This document shows positions 1 to 10,772 of a stretch of DNA of 64,000 bases, piece after piece (within the stretch, counting starts at the first letter, position 1; every line of letters begins with the position of its first letter). The stretch comes from Asparagopsis taxiformis. Its lineage: Eukaryota > Rhodophyta > Florideophyceae > Bonnemaisoniales > Bonnemaisoniaceae. The notes beneath the pieces are model-generated. The model saw nothing but the letters and a program-made list of their open reading frames with translations, searched no databases and was not told the DNA's origin. The stretch covers positions 16,591 to 80,590 of the forward strand of contig JALQPE010001714.1 in NCBI GenBank assembly GCA_030407315.1. Reading direction: 5' to 3'. The position numbers and the translations under genes were made by a program.

Positions 1-299
1 TTCCCCAGCCACTGTCCTGAATCCCTCTCGAATAATCCCTGCTAGGCAGTCATTTGGATTTTCCTCACGACGCTGAGATTCCATCTTCCGTCAAACTTCG
101 CCTTCACCTCTCGTTCCAATCGCAGAGTGTCACTCCAAACGCTTTTCCTGCAACGAGAATGCTAGCAATAGTAACAAATAATGCGAACTACTCTACTCAT
201 ATCCTCGGAAAACGACCGATTTTCTCCTACCTTTTTGTAACGGTCATTTCCATGTGACCAAGTATCCTCTACACTTCTCACTACTAGTAGCTTCAGAAT
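1..299. other. No recognisable feature
   Basis: AT-rich sequence with short chance reading frames only. It is probably interior of the CACTA-like element whose right end lies at 781, but nothing here proves that. Confidence 0.3.
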
Positions 300-781
300 A
301 GTTTCCTCTCTTCTCTACTTGAACTCACATGCGAACACATTGTACAACCCTATCCTGGACAACTATTGCAACATTGAATCTCAGAAAATACCAATCACCA
401 ATTACTAACAAGGCAGTACTTGCAGGCAGTACAATTCACTGCCGGAGCCAGTATATCTTACTGCCTGATTCTAATGCCAGGTCATTTGCCAGGGCAGTAC
501 TGTATGGCAGTACATTCCATTGCAGAAATCATCAAAAATCACTGCATTGCACTACTGCCCTGTGGTACCAGCAAAAATTACTAGAATTTGCTATCGTACA
601 GTACTGAATTCTGCTACATACCGTACTGCCAGGAAATTTTGTATTTTACTGCCTGCGGCACTAGAACTGAAAAAATTAAAATAGTAATTTTACTGCCTCA
701 GGCACTACATTGTTCAGGCAGTGATTTTTACTGCCTCAGGCAGTAAATTTACTACATTTTTTGATCTCAAACTCAGTAGTG
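300..781 (+). mobile_element. Right end of a CACTA-like element with GGCAGTA/TACTGCC subterminal repeats
   Basis: From about 405 to 750 the motif GGCAGTA and its complement TACTGCC recur many times in both orientations, as in CACTA subterminal regions. The block ends with CAGTAGTG at 774-781, whose complement reads CACTACTG, so the element end is a CACTA terminus. Immediately after it, at 782, the integrase reading frame of a Ty3/Gypsy element starts in mid-domain. The insertion is therefore into an integrase gene, and the rest of both elements lies outside the window. The motif differs from the ACTGTC motif of T3 (49376-63900), so this is a sister family. The target duplication cannot be checked because the other end is absent. 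Confidence 0.65.
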
Positions 782-2302
782 CTCATCCTAAGCCGACCTC
801 CACCGCCATATGCGACACACCATTCGGTGAAAAGGAGGGCAACGCCAGACGCGTTCACGAAGCAAGACTTCTTACGCCGTATTACGGATACCATTGATAT
901 GGCAGGTAAACGCCTTCACAGCGCGCAAGCACGCTACAAGCGTAACTTCGACCGGTCAATCCGGAAGTCTAAACGACTCATCACTGCCGATGATTACGTT
1001 TATCTGGATAATCCAGAAGTCCGTGAACGGAACAAGCTAACTCCAATAGCTCAAGGTCCCTATAGGGTTATCCGTGCCGGACGGCGAACGGTTTACATCG
1101 ACCGCGATGGTATCACCGAAAAGGTTAGTCTCGATAGAGTTGCACTCGCTCCGCGACCAACCGAGGAACCAACCTTGCCACCTAGGCAACATGCCGCTAA
1201 CGCACAAGCGTCACCATCAGGTACAGACGCCCTCGCGCCGAATACACAACCACGCCAGCCGCCGGGCGACGGCCAACAATACGCGCCAAACAAATCACCT
1301 TCACCAACGCCTAATCAGGAATACCCCTTCAGGGATCAACTATCGTCTCTACGACAACCTACAATTAGGATAACACCTGAAGGTAGTGGTTTGGGACAAA
1401 CCACCCTTCAGGAGGGGGCCCCCGACGCTGTGCGCGTAAGCAAAAATTTTGCAACTCCCTCTCGGGATCAACCTTGTAGTCTTCCACCTTTCGGTAACTC
1501 ACCCACAATTGGGAACGATGCACACGACCCAAGTCGTTCACCCACCCAGCAGGTAACTACCAACCGCAATCGCACACAATTGCGAAGAAGTCAACAAAGA
1601 CGCCATGACAACTCTGCCAATGCAGACCAAGACCAAGACGTCAACCCAGACCGGGCTCTTACATCGCACAAGCGAACGTTGCGACAAGACACGACAAATG
1701 TCGACGCTGCTGAAGCCGCCCGAAGACGTTCAAACCGTACAATTGCGACGAGAGGACAACCATCCAGGTCACGCGTACAGACGCCGAGTTCTCCACAACG
1801 AGATGTGAACCCTCCATCGGGAGCCGAACTTCGCATAGCGAACCAAGCAAGTCAAGCACCCGCCCATTTGGCAAAACCCAAACCGGGTCGATACACTCGC
1901 TCAAGTGCGAAGAAGAAGAAAGCCACGGCAAACCCCGTAAGGTCTTTGGAAGCCACCCCCAATGGGGAACAAGAGAAAGCGCCACAGGGCACGCAGCCGA
2001 ACTCGGAACGAGTAGCTCTCCCTGAAGGGACGAAGGAAACCCCAGAGGGAAGTAGCGACGGCGAACGCGCAACCTCAGAGGAGGAATATCCCATCGATGA
2101 TCTCCTAGATTACGTCACTGACGACGATGGGGAACAATGGTTCCTTGTGAAATGGTATGGCTACCGCAAGCCAACATGGACGCAACGTGCAAACGTTCCC
2201 CCCGAATGGGCATCACGGTATTTCCGTCGAACGCAACACCGCGAAGGTGACCGGCAACCACGCCGAGCGCGCACGCGCAAACCCAAGAGAGGGAAGAAGT
2301 AG
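782..2302 (+). pseudogene. pol (fragment): Ty3/Gypsy integrase C-terminus with chromodomain (5'-truncated)
   Basis: The reading frame starts at LSRPPPP, a motif that normally follows the DDE core of Ty3/Gypsy integrases. It continues through the typical QARYKRNFDR region and the DNA-binding module around YVYLDNP and YRVIRAGRRTVYID. A long, low-complexity, polar linker follows (about 1150-2070), then a C-terminal chromodomain (about 2080-2240) with the expected WFLVKWYGY core and a TWTQRANVP segment. Chromodomains of this class steer integration to marked chromatin. The catalytic D,D,E residues, zinc finger and upstream pol are missing because a CACTA end abuts at 781. The frame is open to its stop at 2302. 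The 21 bases before 782 that happen to be in frame belong to the CACTA end. Confidence 0.85.
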
Positions 2303-2609
2303 AATAACCCCACAGGGATAAGAACCTAACAAGGTACCCACTGGGTGGAGCTACCAAACCTCGGAGGGTCAAGCCAAAAAGGGCGCACTTTATCACCGCC
2401 AACCGGAGCCACTGTGGAAATTTAGATTTCAGGAAATGAAAAAATTGACCAAAAAAGGGTTTCAACAAACAAATCCGCACGTCAGCGTGATGATGCATCT
2501 TTAATGTACCTCAGAGGTGCCTCAGGACTACCTGATGAACAATGGCGCAACGCAAAAGCGTGTTCAAACTACCGCTAGAGGTTATTCTCCCAAAGGCAAT
2601 TGCCAGTCC

Positions 2610-4892
2610 TTAGCGACGATAATGGCTAGAAGGCCGAGGGCGATGAGAGGCAGACGGTGCCGTAGGGACAGGAGCGCGTACATTCGTCGAAGGACGAGGA
2701 TGGCGGGGTGCAACCCTTGCGAAGGTAGGATTACGACGCAAACCGCGTTGCGGAACTGCACTAGAACCCCGACGACGGGCAGGCACAGGGCCATGCGAAG
2801 ACGCAACCGCAGAAGCGGATAACCCAACTGCTGGGATGGACGCGGGAGGCGGAGAAACATCTGGCGACTCAGGCGACCCTAACCGGGCATCAAGACGCGC
2901 AAGTAAAGGATTACTAGCATCCGCAGCACCCACGGGGGAATGAAGACGAGTACGCACGTTGCGTTCGGGAAGACCCTCATCGGGAGACCTAGCGCGACGA
3001 CGCGAGTAACCAGGCTGAACTGCCTCCTCGCCACCCTCTTCGGGAATAACTGCTTGCTGCAGTAGACGCCTGGCGTCCTCCAACTCACCTTCTAATTCCC
3101 CAACCCGGGTTCGCAATTCTGCTGCCTCCAGGCGTGCGGCCTCAACCTCCCTATCCGCTGTGCGGCGACGCTCTCGGGCGATGTTACGCTGTTCGCGTCC
3201 TTGCTTATAGCGAGCAGCTAACGTGATGCACGACAATGCGAGTCCATCCAACGCGGATCTTACGATGTAACGCCCATTGGCAGAGGCAAAAATGGAAGCC
3301 ACCGTACCATCCCCGAGATCATCGGCCAACCGCCGCACATGCGGAATCGATAGCAACTCGCGACTCGACAATTCCCCACGTAGGATATCAACAGCAGGAG
3401 GCTGACGCGTGACTACATCATCACCGTTCACGGATGGCTCAGAGCCTTGGTCGGAGGTTAGAAGCGCCTCCATGGCGGGACCCACTTGGGATGAAGGGGC
3501 AGCTGTAGGCTGAGGGGTTGGCGCGGTAGGCGCGACGGTCATCGGGACCTGACTTTCGTACAAGTCATCAGCACCACTGGGTGGTAAGGAAGAAACAGGA
3601 GCGAAGCTCCGTCCTGCGTAAGGCGAACGCCCAGCTGGGCCTCCCGCCTCGGCGGCCGTCCACCACGGACGCGGCACAAATGCCTCGCCAACAGGCTGAT
3701 ATTTGTAAGAGTCGGGGTGACCGTCGGAATACCTGTCAGGCTCCACGCCGTAATACCCATCTTCGGTGAACTCACCATCTCTGCGATAAGGCGGCAGCTC
3801 TGCGACTGTACCATCTCGATGGTTTAACACGTTAATACGTAACGCCCTCACCGGCAAGTCAACAGTCCTGTAGATAACCACCTTCTCCGGTGCCACTCCC
3901 GTGATGTTGGTACTGACCAATTCCTGCGGATAATCATCACCCCCAAGGGCCACCTTCAGCAACCGACGCACTACCGAACCAGGTAACTCCCGACTATAGG
4001 GGACCACGTCCGACACCGGAACCTTCGGGATATCGTACCAAGTACTGCTCACCCTATTGAGGAGTTCCTCCGCCATCACCGGCACAAAGCCCCGCGTCTC
4101 GGCGGTACGAGTCAACTCGATCCCTATAAGGATATCCCTCTCCAACTCGAGGTACGATCGGAACCTGTCCATTCGCCATTCGGGCGCGTCGCGAAGAGCG
4201 GAATTGTGGAAATACACCAGCGACGGAGGGTCGGCAACGGGCAAACACATCGGTGGAGATGACTTGCCTTCCCAAGTGGGATCATCCCATAGCGGGTCCA
4301 AAGCTTCCCTAGCTACCTTCATGGGTCTAGTGGCCGGCTCAGCAGAGCTACCATGACGGTGCGCGAACACGCGATAATCATTCGCCGTCACCTGACGCCC
4401 CATCCTTCGGGAAGTAACCCTAGCGTGCAAACGCATATGATGCTCGTAGCTACCCGTATCGGGACGTGGAGGGTACGCAAACCAGCGTGACCGAACCATC
4501 GGTAGATCCGCTACGGAGCCTTGGAACGATCCCTCTTGGAACAAGCGACGATTCATACGTTCGACGTAAAGCGCATCTCCGGGATGGAGCAGGAAAGTCC
4601 TGTCGCTGCATAGCGTATGGGGGACACGGAAGTGACGCATAGGGCGACTCGAAGGGAGACGGGCGTAAGCCGACCAACATTCGTTTTGAACCTGATGGTT
4701 TTGACCCCGGAGGGAGCTCATGAGAAGCATATCGCGACGTAACTCGCTTCTCGGGCGATCCGTAAAGTCCCTACGAGGGAGTCGCGCAAACGGGTAGTGT
4801 TCCCAAGGAGCGGCGAGCTCACGCCTAAAAGGCAAGGCTTGCGAGTCGAATACCACCAGTTCATCAGCATTGGCTGGGTAGAATTCTCCCAT
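2610..4892 (-). CDS. Gypsy-A antisense ORF, C-terminal part
   Basis: A 760-residue open frame on the strand opposite to pol, between integrase and the 3' LTR. It contains a tryptophan- and proline-containing globular half (WRMDRFRSYLELERDI, ELLNRVSSTWYDIPKVP), a polar linker, and a coiled coil encoded near 3055-3225 (ARRLLQQ end, many E/R/A heptads). The tail is basic, proline-rich and ends in HYRR. There is no CCHC zinc knuckle, aspartic protease or RT motif, so I do not read it as gag. It is probably not an independent gene: the N-terminal part lies upstream in another frame (4718-5875), and the two overlap by about 175 bases, so one frameshift separates them. The ATG at 4892 is probably internal. 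Function unknown. Confidence 0.6.
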   Translation of the reverse strand: MGEFYPANADELVVFDSQALPFRRELAAPWEHYPFARLPRRDFTDRPRSELRRDMLLMSSLRGQNHQVQNECWSAYARLPSSRPMRHFRVPHTLCSDRTFLLHPGDALYVERMNRRLFQEGSFQGSVADLPMVRSRWFAYPPRPDTGSYEHHMRLHARVTSRRMGRQVTANDYRVFAHRHGSSAEPATRPMKVAREALDPLWDDPTWEGKSSPPMCLPVADPPSLVYFHNSALRDAPEWRMDRFRSYLELERDILIGIELTRTAETRGFVPVMAEELLNRVSSTWYDIPKVPVSDVVPYSRELPGSVVRRLLKVALGGDDYPQELVSTNITGVAPEKVVIYRTVDLPVRALRINVLNHRDGTVAELPPYRRDGEFTEDGYYGVEPDRYSDGHPDSYKYQPVGEAFVPRPWWTAAEAGGPAGRSPYAGRSFAPVSSLPPSGADDLYESQVPMTVAPTAPTPQPTAAPSSQVGPAMEALLTSDQGSEPSVNGDDVVTRQPPAVDILRGELSSRELLSIPHVRRLADDLGDGTVASIFASANGRYIVRSALDGLALSCITLAARYKQGREQRNIARERRRTADREVEAARLEAAELRTRVGELEGELEDARRLLQQAVIPEEGGEEAVQPGYSRRRARSPDEGLPERNVRTRLHSPVGAADASNPLLARLDARLGSPESPDVSPPPASIPAVGLSASAVASSHGPVPARRRGSSAVPQRGLRRNPTFARVAPRHPRPSTNVRAPVPTAPSASHRPRPSSHYRR

Positions 4893-5875
4893 GGAGCGCC
4901 AATTGGCAGTCGGCTTAGGTGCCCGAGGGGAGTGTCGTGTGACGGAACAGCTGGTGCTGGAGCAGACGCAACCGCGTAAGGGTCAACTAAGGCGGTGCCC
5001 GACGGTCTTACGCCTACAGAGGCATCGGCGGCAGCCGCACCCGACCCACTTCGGGTAACTCTGCCAGTAGAGGCATATGGGTCTATGACCTTCTCGACAG
5101 GTTGAGCATTAGCCTTTTCGGCTGCAGCCTTCTCGGCTTCTGCTCGAGCAGCCTCGCGGCGCAATTCTTCTTCCCTACGCTTTCGAGCGTCCGCCAGTAT
5201 CTGTTGGTTGCGGCGGCCATAGTCCTCATAGGGATTCGCTGAAGCGTCATGACCAGAAGAGGTACGAGCCGCCGGGGCGGAAGGACGAGAAGTAATCGGA
5301 CGCGAACTTGGCGAAGGCCTGACGTTCGGCTGCCTTGTTGGCCTGGGCGTAGCGCCTCCCTCGGCGACGACTTCTATCACCTCCTCGGTGTCGGCCGGCA
5401 TGGCTCCCCTTGGGGACGGGCCGGCGGCCTTCGATGACTCACCTTCGCGTGACGGCGGATTAACCGATGACGGTTTGACACTTGCCACTGGGGTGGAAGG
5501 CTTCGGGGAAGCAGGCGATTCAGCCGGAACAGAGTCGCGCTCTTGTGCGCTTGCCCTGGTAGGGGGGACCGTCTCTTCGGAACGTGCTTGCGCACTCACA
5601 ACCTTGCCAGCAGGCGACGCTGGATCAGCGGTGCCTTTGGCGGCAGTCGAACGCGTTCGCGTTTGCGATTGAGCCGCGGTGGCTGACGGCACGCGTGGCG
5701 CTGAAGTCGACGAAGACTTAGCCGGTGTAGGCGGAACCCCGGTGCGGGAGGAGGAAGCCTGGTGGCGAGTCGTGGGACGGCGAACGCTGGAGCGTGTGGT
5801 AGGACGGTTGGGCGAACCCATATTGTCTCCTTCCTCTTCAGAGGATTCGAATTGAATCGGAGCACGAGGGGTCAT
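4718..5875 (-). CDS. Gypsy-A antisense ORF, N-terminal part
   Basis: I choose the ATG at 5875 because the following MTPRAPIQFESSEEEG is shared with the second copy (start 20794). The upstream in-frame residues are less well conserved. The protein is rich in Ser, Pro, Thr and Ala with basic patches (TTRSSVRRPTTRHQ), then has the strongly conserved NPYEDYGRRNQQILADARK segment leading into an Ala/Glu/Arg coiled coil (about 5110-5230). Conservation is visible at protein level between the two diverged copies, which argues for coding selection. The frame runs past the conserved part to 4718, but the sense reading probably switches to the frame of 2610-4892 somewhere in 4890-4970. Antisense ORFs between pol and the 3' LTR are known in plant Tat-lineage Ty3/Gypsy elements; homology to those is not claimed. 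Confidence 0.6.
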   Translation of the reverse strand: MTPRAPIQFESSEEEGDNMGSPNRPTTRSSVRRPTTRHQASSSRTGVPPTPAKSSSTSAPRVPSATAAQSQTRTRSTAAKGTADPASPAGKVVSAQARSEETVPPTRASAQERDSVPAESPASPKPSTPVASVKPSSVNPPSREGESSKAAGPSPRGAMPADTEEVIEVVAEGGATPRPTRQPNVRPSPSSRPITSRPSAPAARTSSGHDASANPYEDYGRRNQQILADARKRREEELRREAARAEAEKAAAEKANAQPVEKVIDPYASTGRVTRSGSGAAAADASVGVRPSGTALVDPYAVASAPAPAVPSHDTPLGHLSRLPIGAPWENSTQPMLMNWWYSTRKPCLLGVSSPLLGNTTRLRDSLVGTLRIAREASYVAICFS

Positions 5876-6362
5876 CCTAAAAGCCAGTAGAGGCGATGAC
5901 GGACGTTGATAAAAACCCTGAAGCGGGACGAACAAGTGGCCTATTGGCTTAAGTCTCCGGGAGGGAGCTGCGCTATTCAACCCAGGAAGGGGATCGCGAG
6001 GCAATGGGCCGAAACGGCGAATGCAAGCCTCGAATTGGCACCGCTCGTGCGATCACGCGGCTAATTATTTAGCAGATGGACGCAAAAACCCTTTGAGGGA
6101 TTATGGAAAGGACGCGAATGCGTGGACGCAGTTGGACACCGAAGGGGTGAATACGCTGTGTTGCGTTAGGACGATGATGAACCTGAAACAGGTATTGATT
6201 CCAATAGGAAACGGTCGGGCGGAACTCGGGAAGAGTCGGATGGACAACACATTTAGTGTGCACGCGCCGCGCGCGGGAAAATTTTGAATTGCACAATGCA
6301 ACGGCCACAGCCAAAAATTGTAATTTTATTTGATCAAATTTTGTCGGGACGACAAATCTCTC

Positions 6363-6371
6363 AGGAGGGGG
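6363..6371 (+). promoter_or_regulatory. Polypurine tract of Gypsy-A1
   Basis: AGGAGGGGG directly precedes the inferred LTR start (CCG then TGTCGTACC). The same tract and spacing occur in copy 2 at 21275-21283. It would prime plus-strand DNA synthesis, and it fixes the element orientation as plus. Confidence 0.65.
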
Positions 6372-6374
6372 CCG

Positions 6375-7055
6375 TGTCGTACCGCCTGGCGGTCCTCGCT
6401 GATCGAGCCGTGTCGCTTCCCTATTGGGTACCCACTTACGGGATGTGCCAATCAGAAGGCACCAGCCAACTGGCGTGTTTCCTATACTTAGGACAAGCTA
6501 AGACTGACAAATAACCCCACCCGGGCCTATCGGCCCCGGCCAAGGCCCCACAAGGGGCAAATTTTAACTTAGGCTGATCAGCCATACATTACAATGTAAG
6601 CCTATTGGCAATGACCTCGCGGGTAGGCGAGCGCCAGTAATTGGGTTCTGATTGGTCACTAACTGGATATTTATTCCTAACCACTAACCCTAGCTTACAG
6701 TAGACTTAGTATAAAACGGCCACTGGAATAGCCAGTAGGCACGGTTTCGAGAGTAACGTAAACTCAAGTGGAATTACGACCCACAGGAACAGTGTTCGCA
6801 TACCTATTGTTCAACCCTCTCCGGGAAAACCTTAGGGTTAGCCAACAGCTCGACGGATTACGTCATCTTGCTCCATTAATACGCATCTCGCGTGAGCGCT
6901 ATAATCGCACAACCCCCTCCGGGTAGCGATCCCTTCTCTCTCACGAGACTACCCGCCGGGTACCTATAAGGTTCATCTGCTCTACCGCTTCCTCTACCGA
7001 GGCTCGGGCACCTGTCGGGTGGTTTGCCGCTCTAGCGGATTTTCTACCTGCTACA
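6375..7055 (+). repeat. 3' LTR of Gypsy-A1
   Basis: A 681-bp block that matches 21287-21969 over its whole length with scattered substitutions. It starts TGTCGTACC and ends CCTGCTACA, giving the TGT...ACA ends expected of LTRs. A TATA box lies inside at 6710-6716. The two copies diverge sharply beyond 7055/21969, which fixes the outer boundary. Confidence 0.75.
6710..6716 (+). promoter_or_regulatory. TATA box in Gypsy-A1 LTR
   Basis: TATAAAA on the plus strand, conserved in copy 2 at 21623-21629 within a well-preserved stretch. It is a plausible U3 promoter driving plus-strand transcription. Confidence 0.5.
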
Positions 7056-7315
7056 ATTGTGGACGCCTGGAATGATCTCGCCACCTGCTCGGTGTACAAG
7101 ACGCAGAGACCTTACTGCAGCCTTACATCCTGTTCGACGAACACGTCAACATGTATACCGTTATAACAGATGCCCGCCCCAGTCACCACCGGAAATATGC
7201 ACCGCTCCAGGAGCTCCTCACCATCCTCCACGGCAGAGGAGCCATTCGCGGTTCGCAGTATCCTGCTGCGATCAGCACCTGGGCGCTCCAGCGCAGCGAC
7301 CTACAAGACAAGCAA
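7056..7315 (+). other. Unidentified reading-frame fragment between Gypsy-A1 and T1
   Basis: This is the sequence flanking the LTR and the T1 left end. From about 7082 to 7315 one plus-strand frame stays open and reads as protein-like (QDAETLLQPYILFDEHVNMY, later LLTILHGRGAIRG, then STWALQRSDLQDKQR) before running into T1. It may be a remnant of a gene or another element hit by both insertions. I do not recognise it. Confidence 0.25.
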
Positions 7316-7443
7316 CGTCTGTGTTTTCGGAAGTGGACGCGGACGTCCAGTCTCTCTAGTACGGGTCCTAGTCGGCCCCGAGATTTACTAGAACAAATGA
7401 ACGTCCGCGTCCAAAAAAAATAAAAAATTTTGGATGCGGACGT

Positions 7444-7616
7444 CCACTTTCTCTAGTACGTTCGGCAGAATACTAGGGCCCGACATCCACTTTCTCTAGT
7501 ACATATGGCGGAATACTAGGGCCCGACATCCACTTTCTCTAGTACATATGGCGGAATACTAGGACCCGACATCCACTTTCTCTAGTACGTTTGGCGGAAT
7601 ACTAGGACCCGACATC
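7444..7616. repeat. 43-bp subterminal satellite, 4 units (T1 left)
   Basis: Units start CCACTTTCTCTAGTAC and contain GCGGAATACTAGG, repeated at 43-bp intervals. The right arm has 2 units and T2 has 7, so the array expands and contracts. Repeated CTAGTA/TACTAG motifs near transposon ends often bind the transposase; that role is inferred. Confidence 0.85.
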
Positions 7617-8159
7617 CAGTATACAATATATCAGCGAAAACCGGGAGGGAAGAAATTACAGCGGATGGTAAATTCAGGGCCCATATCGGACCGTATTTTA
7701 TTCTCTCATTTACGAAACTGCTCGTATACAATACGTCTCTCTAGAATAGGAAATAAATACCCGGTTAGAATAGGAAATACGTATCCAGCCAGGATACGGA
7801 ATATATATCCAGCCAGAATATGAAATACGTATCCAGCCAGAATACAAAATACCTGTCAGCATATCGTCGATCACCCATCTCCCTCACTATCCCGTTCTCC
7901 CTACCATCCGAACGCCATGCACCACCATCCACACATACTTCAAGAACCCTCACGACCTAGACTACAAAAATCCGCTCCTTCCCAATGCCATCCCCGCTTT
8001 CCTGGACACCACCCCAGCCCATTAAATCATCAAGACTTCAAACACGAACATGGTCAGCAAAATCTTACACCACTGAAACCCACTCTCACTTCTATCGTAT
8101 GCCCCAAAATATACACATACCAGAAACACCTCACAGCTTCATTCCCCATCTTCCTAGAT

Positions 8160-9420
8160 CCCTTCTTCACTCTCCTTTGAGTCCTGCCGTTCCTGCTTCA
8201 CCACTCCTGCATCACATACAAAACATCAACCCAACAGTCAGATTCAAAAGCGACGCTTACCACGACAGATATCCTAGAAACTCCCTTACTTACCTCTCAT
8301 CCATCCTACACACAATACAAACCATGATGCAAAAACCTTGGAATGAATAATCAAAGTCAGCAGTCCATATCTTCGCAAACACATCCTGGCGCTCAATGAA
8401 ACTTACCTTCCGTCATCACCATTCCTGCATCACCTACACAAAATCGAAATCAACAACAACAGTCGGACTCAAAACCCACATGTCCCTCTCAGCATACTCT
8501 CAAAACTTCCGCACTTTCCTTCGCTGGACACAATACACACCATGACTGGATAAGCTTCCAATGAATAAATATCGCATGAACTGCAATAGTCAGATTCGAA
8601 ACAAACACTTCCCTCGATGCATACCCTCAGAACTCACTTACCCTCGTTTCATTCTACACACAATACAGACCAAAAGTCGAAAATCTCACAACCAACAATG
8701 AAGTCAACATTCCACATCTTCGCGCAACTTAACTAGGTGCTCAATGTAACTTACCTTCCGTCATCACCATTCCAGAATCACCTACACAAAATCAACATCA
8801 ACCACAACAGTCAGACTCAAAACCCACATTCCACTCACTGCACCCCTTAAATGCTCGCCTACCTCCCCCTTCCACCTTCAGCAAATATGCACCATGACTC
8901 ACTAAGCTCCCAATAAATAAATATTGCATAAAAGACGACAGTCAAGTTCAAAACAAACACTTCCCTCGATTCATAACCTCAGAACGCACTTAACCTCTTC
9001 ATCTCGTTGCATTATGCACACAATACAACCAATAAGTCACAAATCGTGCAACGAACAAATGTAGTCAGTATTCCATTTCATCGCGAAACCCGTCTTTAAG
9101 CTCAATGAAACTTACCTTACTTCATCACTATTCCTGCACCACCTATACAACATCAAAATGAACCAGAACAGTCAGACTAAAAACCAATGCATCCCTTATT
9201 GCACACCCGCGAGCTCACTTACTTACCTGCCTCCCATCGTTCACAACATGCAAACCATGACTCACGAAGCTTCTAATGAATCAATATCGCATCAACGACA
9301 ACAGTACGACTCAAAACACACGCTTTCCTCGCTGCATACTCTCCAAACTGGCATACTCACCGTCGTTCTATCCTGTACACCAAACAAAGGAAACACGGCC
9401 AAAGAACCTCAGTCAGTGAC
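8160..9420 (-). repeat. Array of splice-site-like units in T1 left arm
   Basis: On the minus strand this region repeats two mini-units: a segment containing GCAGGAATGGTGATGACGG and a segment resembling GTAGGATGGATGAGAG. Each is normally followed by GTAAGT and preceded by a CTGAC plus pyrimidine-rich stretch ending in AG. It is the inverted copy of 17650-19060, where details are given. Confidence 0.7.
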
Positions 9421-10254
9421 GGTGGAGAAGTGTAACCTGCGGCCTCGACTGGCCAGCTTTCAACGTCAGCTTAAGTCCTGCTGTGCATACTCCATATCAT
9501 CGCCGGTATTGAGATTAATAATGGCCCAAGCCATGGTCTCTGAACTCCCGAATGATGAGATCCGGATCGAGAACATCGAAATGGTATAATCATATATATC
9601 ACAATCCATTTGCTTCCCTATAATATCCACTGTAAAGCACAAACTTATTCCATGAAGTTCGCAATTAATATAATTTTATTATTTTAAATGAATTAATTGA
9701 AAATTCATCTCCTACGGCGGTCATTCGTCCTTCCATGCACACGTTGCCAGAAAAATGTGTGACCTAGCAGTAGGTGATGACTGATCGCTCAGGTACATTC
9801 CACCATTGGGCTGCCAGAAGTGAGCACAAAACTGATACCCACAAAACACGAGAACATTACAAACGAGGTCTCGAACGCACATTTAGAATACAATATAAAT
9901 ACTATACAAAAAAAACTCTACTCACTATCTCAGACTATGCGGCTCACAAGTGCCGTAGTCCCAATTTTCGTAACGCCTTTCCTGATGCGTAAAAGTAAAA
10001 AACACGTCAAAACGTATATCAGAAATGAGTGCGAGAGTTTTCCTGCACGGGAGATGATGGGCCACCAAGTTGACTTTTTAGAAATTTTAGAATTTCTGGG
10101 CTGGCCAGCAATGCAATTGAGCCGGACATCCACCAGACGTCTATTTGGGTTGTTCGTGTGCTACTCACATCTACGCATTACAGCAACCACGCAGGCGGGT
10201 TGACTACTCATACAAGGTGCACGGAATATGAGTAACGTGATGGGTGAGTAGTGT

Positions 10255-10660
10255 TTGTCGTGAGAAAGTGGGGTGGGAGTATGCCGAAACAAGGACCAAA
10301 ACTTCGCCCTGGCGTATTGAGCCTGAGCCTGGAATTGACCCTTCGTGAGATGTGGCTTTGCTTACAGTTGGTGCTTACAGAAGCCAGCGATGGCCCCGCT
10401 CGGGGCGGCGGCCGGTTTTGGGACCGTTTGTGGCCAAATTATACCTTGATTTCAATTAGAATTTGGGCTATTCTCAAAAACATGCACATGTGAACATGTT
10501 TTTGAGATGGGTGTGTGCCGTATGGCACTTTCAACCGCCCAAATCGATATAATTTTGCAATTTTTTTTCTGACTGAAATTTTAGAATTTCTGGGCTGGCC
10601 AGCAATGCAATTGCGCAGGTCATTCACCGGACGTCCATTTCCATTTCAGATCTACTGGTT
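10255..10660 (+). repeat. Dispersed palindrome repeat (T1 left copy)
   Basis: This carries the palindrome CTCAAAAACATG...CATGTTTTTGAG at 10473-10506, and ends in the module with GGGCTGGCCAGCAATGCAAT and GGACGTCC. It matches the multi-copy repeats around the T2 cargo genes. Confidence 0.8.
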
Positions 10661-10772
10661 GCACTAGGCCTGAAAGTGTTTCTGGATAGGGCCGAATAAC
10701 GACCTGGGCATCACGCACTGCGTAAGATGATCTGTGTGATGCAGACTGCAAGGATTGCTATGGTGATTCTGT

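Larger units (their letters stand above)
782..7055 (+). mobile_element. Gypsy-A copy 1: 3' part of a chromodomain Ty3/Gypsy retrotransposon
   Basis: Contents in plus orientation: integrase C-terminus with chromodomain (782-2302), a 0.3-kb spacer without genes (2303-2609), a long antisense reading frame (2610-5875, minus strand), a leader-like stretch (5876-6362), a polypurine tract (6363-6371) and the 3' LTR (6375-7055). A second, diverged copy of the antisense frame, polypurine tract and LTR lies at 19890-21969 in the same order, so this is a real element architecture and not two elements side by side. Gag, protease, RT, RNase H and the 5' LTR are not in the window, because the element is cut at 782 by a CACTA insertion. 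Confidence 0.8.
7316..10772 (+). repeat. T1 left inverted arm
   Basis: Order from the outside: terminal CGTCTGTG, a 43-bp satellite (7444-7616), a block matching 19440-19640, a splice-motif array (about 8160-9420, reading on the minus strand), a conserved block (9420-9870) also present in T2 just before its transposase, a shortened copy of the dispersed repeat near 10080-10140, and a full copy with palindrome (10255-10660). Its complement forms the right arm. No coding sequence is convincing here; the frames of 60-143 residues lie in repeats. Confidence 0.75.

Noticed and set aside
2610..6004. Reading the minus-strand frame as gag of an oppositely oriented retrotransposon
   Set aside because: No zinc knuckle or capsid motif. 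The LTR has its polypurine tract and TATA box on the plus strand, and no primer-binding site follows the LTR on the minus strand.
9158..9589. 143-residue plus-strand frame in the T1 left arm (and 113 residues at 17442-17783)
   Set aside because: It lies in the repeat array and conserved promoter-like block; the inverted copy has a shortened frame and T2 does not keep it.
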